A stretch of DNA of 6,974 bases from CAIPFQ01 sp035480615 (lineage in GTDB: Bacteria; Chlamydiota; Chlamydiia; Chlamydiales; SM23-39). Below are positions 6,361-6,974 of this stretch, piece by piece (position 1 is the first letter of the stretch; each line of letters opens with the position of its first letter). Made by a program: the position numbers and the translations under genes. The notes beneath the pieces are model-generated. The model made no database searches. It was not told where the DNA came from and saw nothing but the letters and a program-made list of their open reading frames with translations. Location of the stretch: the NCBI GenBank assembly GCA_035480615.1, contig DATIHO010000120.1:1-6974 (forward strand). The letters are read 5' to 3'.

Positions 6361-6381
6361 GAATTACGCAAATTTTACGCA
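6361..6381 (-). repeat. Right copy of the 21-bp boundary repeat
   Basis: Read on the minus strand this is TGCGTAA-N4-TGCGTAA-TTC, 20 of 21 bases identical to the copy at 3875-3895, which lies in opposite orientation. The flanks of the two copies do not match. Its inner heptamer repeat has an 11-bp period. It directly touches the point where the SnoaL-like gene at 6382-6591 ends prematurely. Confidence 0.6.
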
Positions 6382-6591
6382 CTAGACTGCAAAACCTTCT
6401 ATAGCTAATTCAGAATCACAACTTTCCCATCCTGCTAACCAATTCCCTACGATTTGTCGGATGACCTTCTCATCTTCTGCTGCTATGTCAAATGCAACCT
6501 CTGTTGCTATCAGTTGAGATACTGAGAACCCAGTTAAAACAGAGGATAATAAGATTTTTTTCGTTAATTCATAAAAATAAGACAACGTCAT
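6382..6591 (-). pseudogene. SnoaL/DUF4440-like secreted protein, 3' truncated
   Basis: 69 residues: a charged start, a hydrophobic stretch at about 12-30 (ILLSSVLTGFSVSQLIATEV) that looks like a signal peptide, then EDEKVIRQIVGNWLAGWESC, which matches the first helix of SnoaL/NTF2-like proteins (consensus I-x-x-L-x-x-W-x-x-A-W). Such domains are normally about 120-140 residues; here the frame stops after ELAIEGFAV. The TAG is followed directly by the 21-bp repeat, so the rest of the gene has been lost. The start is credible: AGAGGAG lies just upstream of ATG 6591 on the minus strand. A very small intact secreted protein is the alternative, but the domain is plainly cut mid-fold. Confidence 0.6.
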
Positions 6592-6689
6592 TGTGACTCC
6601 TCTTGCTGATTGTCAAGTCAATCATTGTCCAAAAAACTGCTAATTTTCCCCAGTCAAAAGTTCTGAATGTGTCTCTCCACCTCCATTTC

Positions 6690-6856
6690 GGCGTATCGCC
6701 CCGTTCGCCGAGCGGCAAGGCGTAATGTCTCTTCGCCAGAGACTGACGTAATGCCTTCTCGTCAAAGGCAGGCGGTAGCGTCCCCTCGCCAAGGATCATG
6801 GGTTTCGAGATGGACGCATCTCGCAATCGATGGCGTAATGTCCTCTCGCAATGGAT
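6690..6856. repeat. Degenerate hairpin-repeat cluster, GC-richer than its surroundings
   Basis: Six cores of TCGYM lie at 6705, 6733, 6759, 6786, 6821 and 6846, spaced 25-35 nt. Most are loops of short stems with different but complementary arms: GTCTCT/AGAGAC (6727-6743), TGCCTT/AAGGCA (6752-6770), GTCC/GGAT (6780-6795, with one G-U pair) and CATC/GATG (6817-6832). A competing stem CGAGATG/CATCTCG is at 6806-6823. GGCGTAATGTC occurs twice (6719-6729 and 6832-6842). No convincing protein is encoded; the 120-codon minus-strand frame here is probably fortuitous. Together with 6592-6689, in which I see nothing else, this forms a gene-free stretch of about 280 bp. Confidence 0.55.
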
Positions 6857-6902
6857 AAAACTTCTTAGAGACTGTCTACAAACTTCGTTTCTGTCGATTT
6901 TT

Positions 6903-6923
6903 CGGTTCTTTTGAGCCGCTTTT
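6903..6923 (+). terminator. Weak terminator-like hairpin
   Basis: CGGTTC (6903-6908) pairs with GAGCCG (6913-6918) with one G-U pair around a TTTT loop, followed by CTTTT. No plus-strand gene ends just before it, so its role is unclear. Confidence 0.25.
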
Positions 6924-6930
6924 CGATCCA

Positions 6931-6974
6931 AAATCTGGGGGCAATATACTTTTGTCGATATTGCCCCCAGATTT
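6931..6974. repeat. Perfect 17-bp inverted repeat at the window end
   Basis: AAATCTGGGGGCAATAT (6931-6947) and ATATTGCCCCCAGATTT (6958-6974) are perfect inverted copies around a 10-bp spacer. The right arm ends at the last base, so the repeat may be longer. It may be an IS-associated hairpin, a terminator or a protein site. Confidence 0.8.

Larger units (their letters stand above)
6867..6974 (-). mobile_element. Possible end of another insertion sequence running off the window
   Basis: The junction GAGACTGTCTACAAAC (6868-6883) has the look of an IS terminal repeat. On the minus strand a frame is open from the window edge to a TAG at 6876-6878 and ends in a basic tail (KEPKNRQKRSL), as in some transposase C-termini. 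The frame is only 32 codons long, so this is a suggestion only. Confidence 0.25.

Noticed and set aside
6690..6856. CRISPR array
   Set aside because: Units are too degenerate and spaced 25-35 nt without constant repeats or distinct spacers; variation falls inside paired stems.
6569..6931. 120-codon minus-strand frame
   Set aside because: It runs through the hairpin repeats; its arginine-rich repeated pattern follows from the DNA repeats and it has no ribosome binding site or recognisable domain.

Overview
This is an AT-rich bacterial accessory region: a toxin-antitoxin operon, two acetyltransferases and two hydrolases set among IS remnants, truncated genes and non-coding repeats. AT-rich composition, heavy IS scarring and this gene mix resemble genomes of IS-laden intracellular or amoeba-associated bacteria such as environmental Chlamydiae or Legionella-like lineages. 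This is only an impression: no rRNA, tRNA or housekeeping gene is present to fix the taxonomy.

Layout. 1-540 holds a broken IS200/IS605-type element: tnpA on the minus strand has lost its C-terminal third next to a 116-bp imperfect palindrome, and an intact hairpin (516-534) lies upstream of it. 557-862 is a small orphan ORF. 1023-2749 is the best-preserved unit, a type IV AbiE toxin-antitoxin operon. The antitoxin abiEi and the nucleotidyltransferase toxin abiEii overlap by 4 bp, preceded by two matching inverted repeats that look like antitoxin operators. An MccF/LD-carboxypeptidase-like serine peptidase gene follows 17 bp later, with an in-frame TAA as its fourth codon.

3875-6381 is a segment bounded by two near-identical 21-bp sequences in opposite orientation. 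It contains a minus-strand GNAT acetyltransferase, the 3' remnant of an unknown gene, the 5' third of an IS256-family transposase, a second GNAT gene with a probably chimeric N-terminus, and an intact nitrilase-superfamily amidohydrolase 6 bp downstream of it. The right 21-mer directly abuts the truncation of a small SnoaL/DUF4440-like secreted protein gene. From about 6690 to 6856 the sequence becomes GC-richer and carries six hairpin-like units with compensatory stem changes. The window ends in a perfect 17-bp inverted repeat, possibly part of another IS running off the edge.

Function. AbiE should form a self-regulated defence or stability module. The MccF-like peptidase could add peptide-antibiotic or murein-peptide processing if it is still expressed. 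The two GNATs and the amidohydrolase are small-molecule modifying enzymes typical of accessory islands. The less familiar signals are the non-coding repeats: the boundary 21-mers, the 116-bp palindrome and the covarying hairpin cluster.
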